In this document: piece by piece, positions 34,633-47,652 of the stretch
How the letters are laid out: the number at the start of each line of letters is the position of its first letter
Position numbering within the stretch: the stretch's first letter is position 1
NCBI RefSeq assembly: GCF_014633365.1
Contig: NC_068347.1
Span: 12,553,655 to 12,617,654 of the forward strand
Origin: Diospyros lotus
Lineage: Eukaryota > Streptophyta > Magnoliopsida > Ericales > Ebenaceae
Direction of reading: 5' to 3'
Length of the DNA: 64,000 nucleotides
Translations under genes and position numbers: made by a program
The notes under the pieces: generated by a model
Databases searched by the model: none
Seen by the model: only the letters and a program-made list of their open reading frames with translations
What the model was told of the DNA's origin: nothing

Positions 34633-36135
34633 TGACTGCTACGCTATCATGCACATTTATTTATCAAAACAATAATCAAATTTATCAAACATTAATCCTC
34701 TTGTTAAAGCAGGTATAGGGCGATTAAACTCACCAGTGTGCGTGTAGTACAATTTTAAATTTATATTTCGGTGAGTCCGAGTCGGTTCACAGAGAGATTG
34801 TTTTGGATGAAAACAGAAATCACTGAATATTTGATTTTAAGAGGTGATTAAGATGATCTAAAAACAAGAATTAAAGCTAAACTAAAATTGAATTTAAGTA
34901 GATTGGGTTAAGACAATTTCAGTGTCAAAACCAATTAATTTCCAATTTAATAGAAAAGATCAATAGTATTCATCTGAATTAAGTTTTGCAGATCTGTCAG
35001 TAATTTTGATTCAATATAATGATAATTCTTGTTTAAGCAATCTCCATACATGGCATGGAAATTCTAAGTTAAACAATTACCATAAATTGAATTATATCCC
35101 ATAGACATAATTTATAGATACAGATTAATCATTTGGGCTTGGGTATGAAAATATTTCCAAGTCTAACAATCTCCATACGTGGCATGAAAATTCTAAGTTA
35201 GGTTTATGCTCTAATCCAAACTCAAAGATACATTATACTCACACTACTCAAATTAAATCAGATTAATATTACACATTTGAAGCACAGTTTTCTTTAAGAA
35301 TCATTGGCGTTGGACACTGTCATTGCCTTAACCCAAAATTGGATTTAGCTACTCATCTTCATTTGAAAATAAATTGATAGGAATTTAATTGACGTGAATT
35401 AAAAGACAGTATTGAAAGACAATTTTTTAACCGACCATATAGGCGGTGTATAATTAAAAGACAATAATTGAAAGATAATATTTAACCGACCATATAGGCG
35501 GTGTATAATTAAAAGACAATAAGAAAAACATAACACAACTATATGGAAACTAAAGTTTGAAGAATTGAGAGAGAAATTCTAAGAACAAAACTATGTAGAA
35601 AAAAACTAAAGTTTAAAAATTTGAAAGAGAAATTCTAAGAACACAACTATGCTTTCATTAAATGAGAAATTGGATGGTTATAAATGAACCCCAAGTGATC
35701 TATTTATACCCCACAAGATGCAATGGAGACCACTCAATTATATAATTTAAAAATACAAAAAAAATAAAAAATCTAAGCGATGATGTAAGCGATGATCTAA
35801 GTGATGATGTAAGTGACAATGCAAGCGATGATGTAAGCGACTTGTGGGACTTGGGTTTTTCTTGTGTTGGGCTTGAGCCTTTCTTGTGTTAGGCTTGAGC
35901 CTTTCTTGTTTTGGGCTTGGGCCTTCCTTGTGTTGGGCTTGGTCCTTCCTTTTGTTAGGCTTTCAATCCATATATTATATATATTATATTTATTTTTTAT
36001 TTTGTATATTTTATATTAATATTTTTAAACTTGTACGCAATCACAAAATGCATAATAATATTCAATTTAAACTATTTTAAGATCAAAATAAGGGTGAAAT
36101 TATAACAAAATTTTTACAAAATTGATCACTAATCA
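34633..36135 (-). repeat. Putative 3' LTR of element M
   Basis: About 1.5 kb, TG...CA. It contains tandem segments with CCGACCATATAGGCGGTGTA (35430-35520) and GGGCTTGAGCCTTTCTTG-type units (35850-35960). The minus strand just before it carries the PPT. Confidence 0.85.
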
Positions 36136-37477
36136 CACCCCCAACTTAAACATTGCTAGTCCCATAGCAATTAGACTTTAGACTGGCCAACATTTATATA
36201 AAAATTTTAAATTCAAAACCAAAATGTATAAAACAAAACAAGTTATTTGACATACAGTTGAATATTATAAATCAGATTTCGATCAAAGGACATACAATCT
36301 TAGGAACGACAATCAGGGTGGCTAACACACGAACTTACTCCCTCGAAATTTCGACTTCAAACCTTACTATGAATTTTCCCTCCAATAAAAAAAATGATTC
36401 CTCTGGTATACACACAAGGGGGTGCACCGTTATAAGAGTAAATGCAAAATAAGTTCAAACTCGGTGTCATCCCAAATACAAAGAACGTATTTTCATGAAA
36501 GAATAGGGAAATTAACATAGCTTCATGACTAATGCCCTAGATGAATAACTTCTGAATTTAAACAGAATTCCCTACTTTGAACTTGAATCTTGAGATCACA
36601 TGATTTATAGCATCAAGAGGGACAAGACCAGGTTGTAATGGGGCTATGAAGTTAATACAAGTTGTTAAAGAAAATGGTAAAGTGTGCAAAGGGTGTGTCA
36701 GGATTTTTTTTTTCCTTTTTTTTTTGACACTAATATTAAACTAGACATATTGTTTTCTTCAGCATTTATTTTGAAACACTTGTGCTGAATATCTAAGAGA
36801 ACTTCCCTTTTTTTTCTTTTTTCCTTTCTTTTTCACTTTTTTGTTTTTTTTTTATATGAAAATACCAATATAGACTGATTCCTAAAAACATACCAGGTTT
36901 GAACAGACTTCATGTGGTTACGGTTTAGATGAGGGTAAAAAAAAAAATTGTGCTAAGAACAACTCAAATGAGCAAGGGAGGTTAATGTAAAGAAAGAAAA
37001 AGGTTAATAGGCCCAAACTGAAAGAAATTGATCCCCCTATCATGCTTCTACAAAACGATGTTACTCAGTCAACTAATTCATAGTTTGAAACCAGCCAAAT
37101 TCATCCGCTATCATACTAGACATTCAAAGCAAATTGATGTTTTGAAGCTATTGAAAAGATGAGATAAACAATAAAACGCATTTACAGTAAGTGTTATTTC
37201 ACTCAGAATTAACAATTACTAGTCTCAAACACTTACTCAGGTAATAGTCTCCACTTCTGTTGAGGGATCATGCAGTGTGCTAATTAGCTAATTACCATTG
37301 TCTTTGACTTTATCACCGATAAACCAATTTCCAATTATTGAACACTCGATGCATGCAAATCACCTATTCTAATCCCATACATCTACGTTTTCAAATAAGA
37401 AATTAATGCATTTATGATTCATACTGCAAATTCAACTGGCTATCAGTGTATAACTCCAAAGCTTTAGGGATAACATT
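36136..37477 (-). other. Element M 3' region beside the PPT
   Basis: Non-coding on both strands. On the minus strand it ends with the polypurine tract AAGTTGGGGGTG at 36136-36147, next to the LTR. Runs of T (36700-36850) are present. It is the left part of the M segment split by the CACTA element. Confidence 0.65.
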
Positions 37478-38395
37478 CACTACAAGAAAAGTAGTTTTTA
37501 GTGGCCACTTTTAGTGACGGCCAAAAGATATTTGTCACAATACAACTATTAGTGGCGGCCATAAACTGTTTGTCACTAAAAAGGCATGTTTAGTGGCGGC
37601 CAACAAAATTAGCCACTAACGAGCTCATTATTAGTGACGGACGCTAATGCTGGTCACTAAAGGTTCATTATTTGTGACGGGAATGTGTGACGGCCACTAA
37701 AGGTGGAGTATTTGTGATAGCCAAGCATGGCAGCCACTAAAAGATGGAGGATGTTACGCTTATTTGTGACGGCCGCTAATGGCAGCCACTAAAGGTTCAT
37801 TATTTGACTTTTAGTGGCCACTTTTAGTGGCGGCCAGAAAAATTCGTCACAAATAAAACTATTAGTGGCGACCGGTGTTGTTTGTCACTAGAAAGACATC
37901 TTTAGTAGCGGCCAAAGAAATTGGCCACTAAAAGCCCTTTATTTGTGACGGCCACATGTTGTGGTCATTAAAAGATGGTTATTTGTGACGGCCATCACTG
38001 GCCGCCACTAAAAGTGGATCACTTAGTAATAGAACATGATTATTTGTGACGGCCAATAGTGGTCGCCACTAAAAGTGCTCCACACAACCATTATTTATGA
38101 CCGTCAGTACTGGTGTATTACTAAAAGATAACTATTTGTGACAAGCACGAGTGGGGGCCACTAAAGATAAATTATTTGTGACAAACAGCCATGGCAGCCA
38201 CTAATAAAACGTTAGGATGGTGTGTATAATAGAACATGATTAGTTGTGACGGCCAATAGTGGCTGCCACTAAAGGTGCTCCACACAACGTTTATTTATGA
38301 CAGTTGGTTGTGGCGGCCACTAAAAGTGGGTAGGCTGTTATGCTTATTTGTGAGGGCTAGCGGGGGCGGCTACTAAAGGATAACTATTTGTGACG
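37478..38395. repeat. CACTA left subterminal repeat array
   Basis: Dense direct and inverted copies of TTTGTGACGGCCA and TGGCCACTAAAAG, spaced 20-60 bp. Confidence 0.9.
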
Positions 38396-40018
38396 GGCAA
38401 GCCATTAGAGAACAAAGGAGAGAAATTAGAGAACAAATGAGAGTTCTCTTGTGAGCTTCCAAAGGAGAGAAAGGTAAGTCTTGATTTAAATCTCTCTAGA
38501 AAGTAAGTAAGTTTTCATTCTCCTTTCATTTCTCTAGTCTTCAAGATTTTAAATGCTTTAAGAATATTTTTCTTAAGGTGGTTGAAAGCCAAAGAGAGAG
38601 TCTTGGCAAGTGAGGGCTTGAAGCTTCAAGGATAAAGAGGTAAGGGATGACCCCAAGTGGTGGGGTTTTGCTTGCATTTGTACTTGTTTTGAATGAGTTG
38701 CATGTAATGGTCATATTGCATGTTTTGTGTTCTAGTGGACCTATGTCCATATGGAGGACTAGTGATGAGGGAGGGGTTGGTTGGTGCCTTAACCTATGTG
38801 GTTATGAGGGCATGGAGGACTACCCATTATATGCATTGCATTTGCATTACATGTTTATTTCTCATGTTACATTTACATTTGCATAGCACCCTTACTGAGC
38901 ATTGGCTCATAAGGTCCTTTGACCTCTATGTAGGTGGGGAATCTTCTAAAGGAAAGGTAGTTTTGGAAGGTTGAAGGTAATGAAGCAAGAGGAATGTATG
39001 TGTTGGTGTATGGTTTTGTGTATGTTGTATTTATTTTAGTTAAATATGTATGAATGCTTAATGTGAATGAATAGTGGCAAACTTAGATGTTTTGGAAGCT
39101 ATTTGAGGTGTAAAAGCATTCTAGAAATTTTGGTTTAAAAAAAATATATATATTTTTTATAAAAAAAAAGTTGGAGGCAGTGTGCTGGGCACCAAGGCGC
39201 GGTCGCGCGCAGCATGCGCACGCGCGGCTCGTGCTGGGGGCGCAGCTGGCTGCTTGCCCCCCTTCCCTGCTGCTGTTGAGATTTTTTTTTTATTTTTTAT
39301 TTTCTGTTTATTTAATTATTTATGATATTTTGGGAATTTTTGAAATAAAATATGTATAAATAAATAAATAAATGAGTATTTAAGCCTCTAAATTAATTAT
39401 TAAATTAATATAAATTTTGAGGCAATTGTGGAAAAATTCCTATATTTTGAAAAATAAATAATGGAGTATTTTCCTTAAATTTTGAAAAAATGGATGAGGA
39501 TACTTGATATTTGTATTTCAAAAATTATTTCCTAAGGGTTGGAAATTTGAGGTATTTTGAAATAATTAAAAAGAAAAATCAATAGAGATTTGATAATGAA
39601 ATTTTAGTAAATTTTTTGAAAGAGCTATTAATCCAAATATTTTCTAAAGGAATTGAAAGTGAGATAAATGGGTTAATAGTTGGGGTAAAGAAAAATTATT
39701 TTCTTATAATTAAGGCCTTATGCCATAATTTATATGAAGCAAGTGAGTTAGCTTATTTTGTCGAATCCTGGGAAGTCATCATTAGCTCTCCATTAAGAGC
39801 TTGAGAAGGGGTGACACTTGCGAGGTTTCGGGTTTTATTTTCGTGGGATCATTTCGATATTTCCCGGATCCTTGAGTGGAGCGAAGGAAGGGCAAAGCTT
39901 TGTTCCCACCTAGGTCGTTTCTCATTGAAACGTAGCCGTCTCTTCATCTTTGCCCTAGTGTGTGAATAGTAAGCTGACTATTCATGAGTAACACCCATAG
40001 GTGGGAGCGGGGCGTTGC
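38396..40018 (+). repeat. 5'-truncated LTR-like block inside the CACTA element
   Basis: The right end is GGGGCGTTGCA; its reverse complement begins TGCAACGCCCCGCTCCC, very like plant LTR starts. The left side begins abruptly in leader-like sequence (AGAGAACAAAGGAGAG) with no TG terminus and no TSD matching the right flank GTATG. The transposase frame begins directly after it. It may be an LTR whose first part, with part of the CACTA, was deleted. Open frames inside (38541-39359) look accidental. Confidence 0.5.
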
Positions 40019-43000
40019 AGTATGCTTCTTATGTTGGAAGAAGCGTTTGAGATGCCACGTGTTAATATTGAGATGGGTTATGATTCATCTAATGAGAATG
40101 AGCCGAACTCGAGTGCAAAAGTTTTTTATGAATTATTACATGATGCCGAACAACCTCTATTTCTAGGATGCACCCATGTGTCGAAGCTTTCATTTATTGT
40201 GAAACTGTTGCATTTGAAATGTTTAAGTGGGTGGAGTAACAATTCATTTAACATGCTACTTGAGATAATAAGATCTACATTTCCAGTGAGTGAAACTGTC
40301 CCTTCTTCTTATTATGAAGCTAGGAAATTCATCCGAGCTTTAGGACTCGATTATGAAAAGATAGATGCATGCCCAAATGGTTGCATACTTTTTCGAAAAG
40401 AATATGCAAATTGTCATGAATGTGTGAAATGTAGTGCTCTTAGGTGGAAGTCAGTGGCAGGAAAAAAAGATGTAACTGGGAAAAAGGTACCTACGAAAAC
40501 CCTGAGGTATTTTCCATTGACCCCAAGGCTTCAAAGGCTATATATGTCATCCAAAATAGCTTCAGATATGTGATGGCACGAAGATAAATGTGTTAAGGAT
40601 GGGTTATTACGTCATCCAACTGATTTTGAAGCTTGGAAAAAGTTAGATGAGCATTATCCTTTGTTTTCAATTGAACCTCGTAATGTTAGACTTGGATTGT
40701 AAGTGATGGATTTAATCCATTTGGCTCAATGAGCATTACTCATAGTACATGGCCTGTGATTGCAGTTCCATATAATTTGCCCCCTTGGATGTGCATGAAA
40801 CAACCTTATCTCATATTAACCTTACTTATTCTTGGTCCAAAAGCCCCTGGAAACCACATTGATGTTTATTTGCAACCTTTTATTGAAGAATTGAAGGAGT
40901 TATGGGAGGTCAGTGTTCAAACGTATGATGCCTTAAAGAAACAAAATTTTCAGATGCATGCAGCTATTTTATGGACTATTAATGACTTTCCTGCCTATGC
41001 AAATTTGTCTGGATATAGTACAAAGGGAAAGTGGGCTTGTCCTTGTTGCAACAAACAAACCGAGTCTCATTGGCTAAGTTATGGGAAAAAATTTTACTAT
41101 ATGGGCCACCGTCGATTTTTATTTAGGAACCATAAATGGCGTAATAATAAAGTTCATTTCAATGGGAAGGTGGAACGAAGGGACCGACCTCCACAATTGT
41201 CCGGATATGATGTGTTTGAACAATTATGCACTGTTGAAAAAGGAAAATGGGATAATTCTAATGATACGTGGCTAAAACATTGGAAGAAAAAAAGTATCTT
41301 CTTTGAGTTGCCTTATTGGAAAGAACTTTTGTTGCGTCATAATCTAGATGTTATGCATATTGAAAAAAATGTATGTGATAATGTCATTGGAACGATCATG
41401 CATATTCAAGGAAAATCGATAGATGGTAAGAAAGCTCGCATGGACTTGAAAGAGATGGGCATTAGAGAGACACTCCACTTACTCGGTGAAGATGATAAAA
41501 TACCTCTTGCATGTTACATGTTGTCTTCAAAAGAAAAATTGATGTTGTGTGAATTTTTGAAAGAAGTTAAAGTACCATATGGTTATTCGTCGAATATCTC
41601 AAGGTGTGTTAATATCAAAGAGCGCAAAATCTTGTCCTTAAAGAGTCATGATTGCCACATTCTTATGCAATGATTACTCCCTCTTGCTATACGAGGCCTT
41701 TTTCCTAAGCATGTTTTTGGTGCATTGATTGAATTGAGCAACTTTTTTCGAGAGATTTATTCCAAAGCATTGAGGGTTGAAAGGTTAAATGAACTTGAGC
41801 TCCAAATTGCTTAAACTCTTTGCAAACTAGAACGAATCTTCCTTCCAACTTTTTTCAACATTATGGAACACTTGCCTATTCACTTACCTAGTGAAGCTAA
41901 GATTGCCTGCCCTGTCCAGTATCGTTGGATGTATCCAATTGAAAGGTTTGTACATGTTTTTATTCATACTAGTTTTTTTGAAAAAAAAAAAGTTTACTCC
42001 CTTATTAAGGAGTTTAAGAAGAGTTATCAATTTTTTTGACAGGTATTTACGCACATTGAAATCTTATGTCCGTAATAAGAGTCGTCCAGAAGGTTCAATT
42101 GCAGAGGGATATCTTACAGAAGAATGCCTAAATTTTTGTTCTAGATACCTAAAAGGATGTGAAATGAAATTCAATCGCGTTGAAAGAAATGCTGACGGGG
42201 ATGTTGTGAAAACAATTGGTGGATTATCTATGTTTACTCAAATAGGTCGTGCTTTAGGAAAAGCGACTCAATCTGAGCTTGGAAGAGAGGAATGGTCCCA
42301 AGCTCGATTATATGTCCTTAAAAACTGTGATGAAATCCAATCAATCTGAGCTTGCATAGAGTAAGTGATAATTTTGACATATTCTATATCAATTAATTTA
42401 TAACAATTATTTTTTTATGGAATTTCTCTTACTGCTTTTTGTGTGTAATTTAAAATAGAGAACACAAACAATTGGTGGTCCAATCTCTAGCCCATTTCCA
42501 TCCCAGAAACGTAGAAAACATTCACAATAGAGAATTTCCAAGTTGGTTTGAGCATCAAGTAAGTATATTAAGATCCAATATGTATCATTTAAATGTTTTG
42601 TGGTTAGATGTTCAATGCCATCCATTTGAACTATATTGTTATTTAACCCATTTCCCTTTAAATGGATAGGTGACACAAATGTATAATTCAGAAAATGACA
42701 AAGTCACCAATCATTTGTTAGCACTTGCTCGAGGGCCAAATCATAGTGCATTGTCATACAATGGCTACATTGTTAATGGTTTTCGGTTCCACACCCGAGA
42801 TCGAGAGAAAGAATTGAAAACTCAAAATAGTGGAGTTTTCGTGAGAGGGGAAACTAATAGTTTTGCAACTGCGAGAGATATTAACCCAACCCTTGGTAAT
42901 GTGGATTACTATGGCGTGTTAATAAATATTATCGAATTGCAATATCTTAGTGGTTTATGAGTAGTACTATTCAAGCGTGATTGGAGAGATATATGCAATA

Positions 43001-43434
43001 AAGGAAGAGGAATCAAGACAGATAATTACGGGTTCACTTCCTTAAATTTTGATAGATCATTGCAGACTAATGAACCATTTATACTTGCTTGCCAAGCTGA
43101 ATAGGTGTTTTATGTAAGGGAAATGGGGGAACCTAATTGGTATGTTGTTCAACGATCACAACCTCGAAACTTTTATGATATGGATGCCTATGAAGCCACT
43201 AGTGATGAACCATTTCAACAAAACGATCTATCAAACATTGGCCAATGTTCAACCCAAAATGCGGATCTAAATGACTATGAGTTTTCATGCCATAGAAGTG
43301 ACATTCCGCTAGAGATTGCATTTGAAGAAGGGACATCAAGACAACGAAGGAAAAGAATTTATCCTTTAGTTAAGGAAAAGAGAACGACTAGAGGAAGAAG
43401 GAAACAAAAACTAGTTTTAAGTGCTGATGATTGA
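40019..43434 (+). pseudogene. CACTA transposase, TNP2-like (tnp2, DUF4218 and DUF4216 regions)
   Basis: The opening reads MLEEAFEMPRVNIEMGYD and KLSFIVKLLHLKCLSGWSNN, the usual start of the TNP2 homology. The transposase_21-like core follows (MKQPYLILTLLILGPKAPGN; WTINDFPAYANLSGYSTKG; HNLDVMHIEKNVCDN). Next is a DUF4218-like part (FPKHVFGALIELSNFF; YLRTLKSYVRNKSRPEGSIA). After introns near 41946-42041 and 42559-42669 comes a DUF4216-like part (VDYYGVLINIIELQYLSG). In-frame stops at 40572, about 40699, 41671, 41812 and 42958 inactivate it. The normal N-terminus is missing. It would cut and move the element. Confidence 0.9.
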
Positions 43435-43746
43435 TTGTATATGTCTTGCTTGCTTAGTTTTGATATGTTTCTTTTTTTTTTTCCCTCTATTTTTCTGAAG
43501 CTTAGTGTATTTTAGTGTTTCTTTTTTCTTTAGTCACTTTCTATATATAAGTCTATGTTGTAGCCAATTGAGGGTATAGTTGAAACCAACAAACAAACTC
43601 TCATCACATAACCTAATTTTGATCCATCTACAAGACAAAGTTGTGCTGGTAAGAAATAATTATCTATGTTTTAATAGTTTGGTTTTCTTATCTGTAAAAT
43701 GATAAAATAATTATTAGTTTTTATTTATCATATATTTATTGTATAG

Positions 43747-45113
43747 GATCATCATCATCTAATGTAAGAAAAAGAGGTCGAGGGAAAACAAAGAATAAAA
43801 TACTAACATCTTTGGTTCCTGGTCAAAAATTGCCATTGGAATTCAATAATTATGGTCAAGCCATTGGATCAAATGCTAATGTGTTTGCAAGTCAAATTTC
43901 CAAGATTGTTAAAGTATGTGAAGATGCACCAATTTCTTGCAAGCGTTGGGAAGATGTTCCACAAGACAATAAGAATAAAATGTATTCTTATGTACTGGTA
44001 AGATTAATAATTATTCTATATTATACTTATATGATATTGTATTAAATCGTTCTTCATGACTTATAACGTTTCAAACAACTTTTTCTTTTAACTTGTGTAG
44101 GAGAAATTTGAATTTGAAGAAAACGAAGTAAGAAAAAATTAGATCTTTAGAAAGATAGGAAGGGCTTTTGCAAACCATAGATATAAGTTGAAGGCTGACT
44201 ATTATGATACATATGACAATGATGATGATCGAATTAAGTTTGCTTCAACAATAGTCGACCAAGGACAATGGAGACAATTTGTCAGTTGGTTGAGCTCACA
44301 TGAGTTTTAGGTATTCTATACCCTTTACTTTTTTTATGCACAAGTCACTTTAATTATTTAAAACATGATTATTGTATTTGGTCTTACATATAGGTTTCTT
44401 GTGCTCGTAATAAGTCTAATCGGTCAAAGCAAACAATGACTAAAACTACAGGCACTAGAAGTTTTGCTCGAGTTAGAGCTGAACAGGTATAATTTAAATT
44501 ATTTATACATATTTCTCATTAACAATTTTTTTTTTTGTTGATTAACTTGTCTATTTAATATAGGCTGAAATATTAGGACACGAACCGTCTGCATGGGAAA
44601 TGTTCAAGGTGACATACAAGAAAAAAGACGGGTCAATGGTTGATTCCACATCAAAAGAAATAGTGGTAAATTTTATTTTAAACAGTTTATGTTGTTATTG
44701 TGATATATCTTTTAGTATTATGTTATAACATATCTATTTTATTTATTATCAAATTTCAGGACAAAATTCAATCTTTAGTAACCCAAAGAGCTGAGGAAGA
44801 ACCTTCTCAAGCTATTGATGAAAATGAAATTTTTTCTGAAGTAATGGGAAGAGAAAGACATGGACGTATTCGTGGGTATGGATTTGGACCAACTCCTTCT
44901 TCTATCCTTGGAAAGATTCCATCTCATCATGAGCTTGTTACAGAACTAGAACAAATGCGACAACATAATAATGGTTTGAAAAATGAAATGCAACTTTTGA
45001 AAGAGAAAAATGAAGCGTCGTCGATAGAATTGGACCAAGTCAAAGAAAGACAATCAATTTTTGAAGCTTTTATGGAAGATGTTAGGGCAGGAAGGATTAG
45101 AAATAACAATTGA
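43747..45113 (+). pseudogene. CACTA TNPA-like protein (plant En/Spm transposase_24 type)
   Basis: Predicted exons are 43747-43997, 44101-44310, 44394-44486, 44564-44665 and 44760-45113, all with GT-AG borders. Recognisable parts are KNKILTSLVPGQKLPLEFNN, a WEDVPQDNKNKMYSYVLEKF segment, FVSWLSSHEF, CARNKSNRSKQT, and a C-terminal coiled coil (ELEQMRQHNNGLKNEMQLLK). Single stops occur at about 44140 and 44308 (CAG to TAG). TNPA-class proteins bind the subterminal repeats and assist the TNP2-like transposase. Confidence 0.85.
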
Positions 45114-45349
45114 CTACACTTAATTGTTTGATGTCTTTTTTTTTATGTAAAGTGCTAGATGTCTTTTTTTGATGACAATGTGATTGTAAATTGCTAGATA
45201 TCTTTTTTTTTTATGACAGTGTAAATGTAAAGTGCTAGTCAATTATTAATTGACTAGAGTTGTTTTCTGAAGTTTCTTGATGATTAGAATATTGTTTATT
45301 TTAGATATAATGTATTAAATTAATAGGGTTTAAAATATAGAAAAACAAG

Positions 45350-45880
45350 CAGTGGGTTGTGGGAAAATTTTATAAAAATCACTTTTTGTGGCGGCAACAA
45401 AAAGTGGTCACTAAAAATGTCTTCTTTTGTGGCAGCCATGACTCTCACTAAAAGTATCTGTCAAACACTTTTTGTGGCAACCAATATAATGTGATCACTA
45501 AAAAACGTTTATTTTGTGGTAGCCAGCACTATCACTAAAATCTTACCATTTATGACAACCAGCAAAACCGTCACAAAAAATTTATTACTTGTGACAACGG
45601 TAGCCGTCACTGAAGAGTCATTATTTGTGATGGCCATGACCGTCACAAAAAATGACATTAGTGGTGGAGGATTGTGGTTGTCACTAAAATTTTTTTGTGA
45701 TCGTCACATCCGACCACCACTAAAGAGTATTTTTAGTGATGGCCAGCCAATAATCGCCACTAATACTATTTGTGACAGCTCGTGACCACCAATTTGGCGG
45801 CCACTAAAACTTTTAGTGACGAGTTTTTATGCTTTTAGTGACGGTCTTGGCCTCCACTAAAAATCTTGTTTCTTGTAGTC
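45350..45880. repeat. CACTA right subterminal repeat array and terminus
   Basis: Repeated TTTTTGTGGCGGC and GTCACTAAAA-type words up to the right terminus CTTGTAGTC at 45872-45880. Confidence 0.88.
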
Positions 45881-45883
45881 ATT

Positions 45884-46263
45884 ATTTAAAGCACACACAT
45901 TTTTTTTTAATTTTTAATAGGAGGAGATAAAAATAAACAATTCACACAAAACTACAAGCATGCAATTAAAAATTCACAGTTAAACATGGACCAGATAATT
46001 CATAAATATACCTTATTTCCCCCCAACTTGAATTACAGTAATAAAATAGGGTTGTTAGGAATACCTGTAACTCCATAAGTCTGTAAGTTTACTGTGAACT
46101 GCTAAATCTTCAACAAACAAGTGAGAATACCCTATATATATATTTTTATATATATTCTTTTCCACACTAAAATAAAGAAAATTCATGCAAGTTATAAATA
46201 AACAGATGCATCTCAAAAGTACAAAAAGTACTCCTTACTCAGCCATCTTATCATAAACTTGCC
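45884..46263 (-). other. Element M 3' region and LOG copy 3' flank
   Basis: Non-coding. It contains a second PPT-like tract (minus AAGTTGGGGGGAAATAAGG near 46015-46033) and an AT-rich stretch after the LOG stop codon. The junction between M and the captured host-like DNA lies somewhere here, unmarked by a TSD I can see. Confidence 0.45.
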
Positions 46264-46923
46264 TTACAGGGATAAATCTAAATTAATCGGACTCCTTTGG
46301 CCCTTGTTTCCAATTGCCTTAGACCAGTCTATCCGAGGCTTATAAGGATTGTGTTGTGGAACATAAGCGTGTAATTCCTTTAGCAGCTCCTCAATGGTGG
46401 ATGCGGAAATGAGAATCTTTCTTGCTGAAAGAGAAATGAACTTTTGTTCCACAGCTTGATCAAGAAAAGAGAGCAACCCATCGAAAAAATGGTTAATATT
46501 TAAAAGTACAATGGGTTTTGTATGGAGATTGCTCTTGGCCTAGGAGATTATACAAAAGATTTCTTCAAGTGTACCAAAACCTCCTGGTAAAGCAATGAAG
46601 GCGTCTGACTGATAAATCTTACAAGCAATGCGCTCAAACATAGAAGTCGTTCTTATAAGTTAACCTCGTGTATACCCAAAAATCTGTGGATCAGTCAAAG
46701 AGATTGGCATAACACCTACCACATATGATTTCCCAAGATGTGGAGCCTGTGAAACACATCTATTCAATCCACGACTTCCCTCTCCATAGACCAAATTAAT
46801 TTTTTTCTCTCCCAATTTTAGGCCAAGTTCGCTTGCTGCGAGTGTGTAACAAATATCGCTCCCAAGTTGAGAGCCACATAGTACACATATGGTATTGATT
46901 CGACGAACTAGCTGGCCTTCCAT
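46264..46923 (-). pseudogene. LOG: LONELY GUY (LOG) cytokinin phosphoribohydrolase, intronless pseudogene
   Basis: LOG enzymes release active cytokinin bases from their riboside 5'-monophosphates. The minus strand reads along the whole family length (220 codons) with no intron, although plant LOG genes normally have several; this suggests a retrocopy. Visible parts are ICVLCGSQLGSD (normally CVFCGS), NLVYGEGSRGL (normally YGGGS), VVGVMPISL, the signature [11 protein letters not shown] near 46566-46600, and LLSFLDQAVEQKFIS. In-frame stops at about 46660 (after GYTRG) and 46542 (where a Trp codon is expected) prevent a full product. It lies inside element M, in M's orientation, and its ATG abuts the stop of the preceding gene fragment. 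Confidence 0.82.
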
Positions 46924-46934
46924 TTATGTTAGTT

Positions 46935-47652
46935 CTTTATGTATGCCCTGAAAGTAGAACTGGTTAAACAGGTTTGGCGATCAAAAGTAACTACACAGAA
47001 ATTCAACAATAAATAAGCACAAACAAAAATCATGTATATATACAAGTAGTTGTGATTGTGGCTCACATCTTCCTCTGGTTTTACGTCCAGAAATGGCTTA
47101 AACACCTTCTATGAAGCGGGGATAGGTTTCCCATCCAATTTTCTTAGAAATTGGCGAACAGAGTCAATTATAGTCAGATTCCCAAGACTATAGCATTGGT
47201 GGTCACTTCTGAACTGGTCCATAAAGAAAGAAGTTCTCATTGCACTATTCCACACGGATGTGTCTCAAGAGTAAATCGGATATCATCCAAAGACTCATTA
47301 CTTAGCCCATCCTTTATGAAACTAATTTTATCATCTCGATTTATGGAAGTAAACCCCACAGATTTGCATCGTGTGTTACAAGTCCATCGAGCACATTTGT
47401 GACAACCATTTAATCTTGTCGCTCTTCATCTTTTCGAAAAACTACTCTTTCTCAAGCCTGGGAAATGCTTAAAACTAAGTGAGGTTTCGCCATGAAATCG
47501 AACTTTTGCTTCAATTAATCAACGAATATCTTCAGGGATATTTTTACACATCAAAAGCCTAAGTCTTTCTCACCTAGTGGTAGAAATCTTTTTCAAATCA
47601 TTTTGTGGGAGAGATGGATAGTACTTGGGAATTTTCAAGAGCTGAAGATCCA
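46935..47652 (-). pseudogene. Unrecognised host-like gene, broken
   Basis: On the minus strand an ATG at 47652 opens MDLQLLKIPKYYPSLPQNDL. The reading then continues over about 190 codons through several stops, most where Arg or Gln codons would fit (CGA or CAA/CAG to a stop). A Cys-rich segment CHKCARWTCNTRC lies near 47371-47409, followed by DDKISFIKDGLSNESLDDI and, after a frameshift near 47175, IDSVRQFLRKLDGKPIPAS. A plausible intron (GTGAGC at 47066 to TTTCAG at 46948) joins a short last exon ending in TAA directly before the LOG ATG. I do not recognise the family. The conserved-looking wording and decay by C-to-T changes suggest a former host gene. Confidence 0.55.

Larger units (their letters stand above)
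37478..45880 (+). mobile_element. CACTA (En/Spm) DNA transposon, TSD ATT
   Basis: The left end is CACTACAAGAAAAGTAG and the inverted right end is GACTACAAGAAACAAG, so the right terminus has lost the first C of CACTA. ATT flanks both sides (37475-37477 and 45881-45883). Both ends carry many GTGACGGCC/GGCCACTAAAAG subterminal repeats, the binding sites for the element's TNPA-type protein. Two genes follow on the plus strand: a TNP2-like transposase and a TNPA-like protein. Both have stops. A 5'-truncated LTR occupies the place of the transposase N-terminus. Confidence 0.93.

Noticed and set aside
38541..39359. Open frames within the truncated LTR block
   Set aside because: Short and overlapping on both strands, partly low complexity.
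46264..46923. LOG copy considered as cargo of the CACTA element
   Set aside because: The CACTA right end and its TSD are at 45880-45883, so the LOG copy lies outside it.
46264..46923. LOG copy considered as a functional gene
   Set aside because: Two in-frame stops interrupt the aligned region, one before the catalytic PGGFGTLEE motif.
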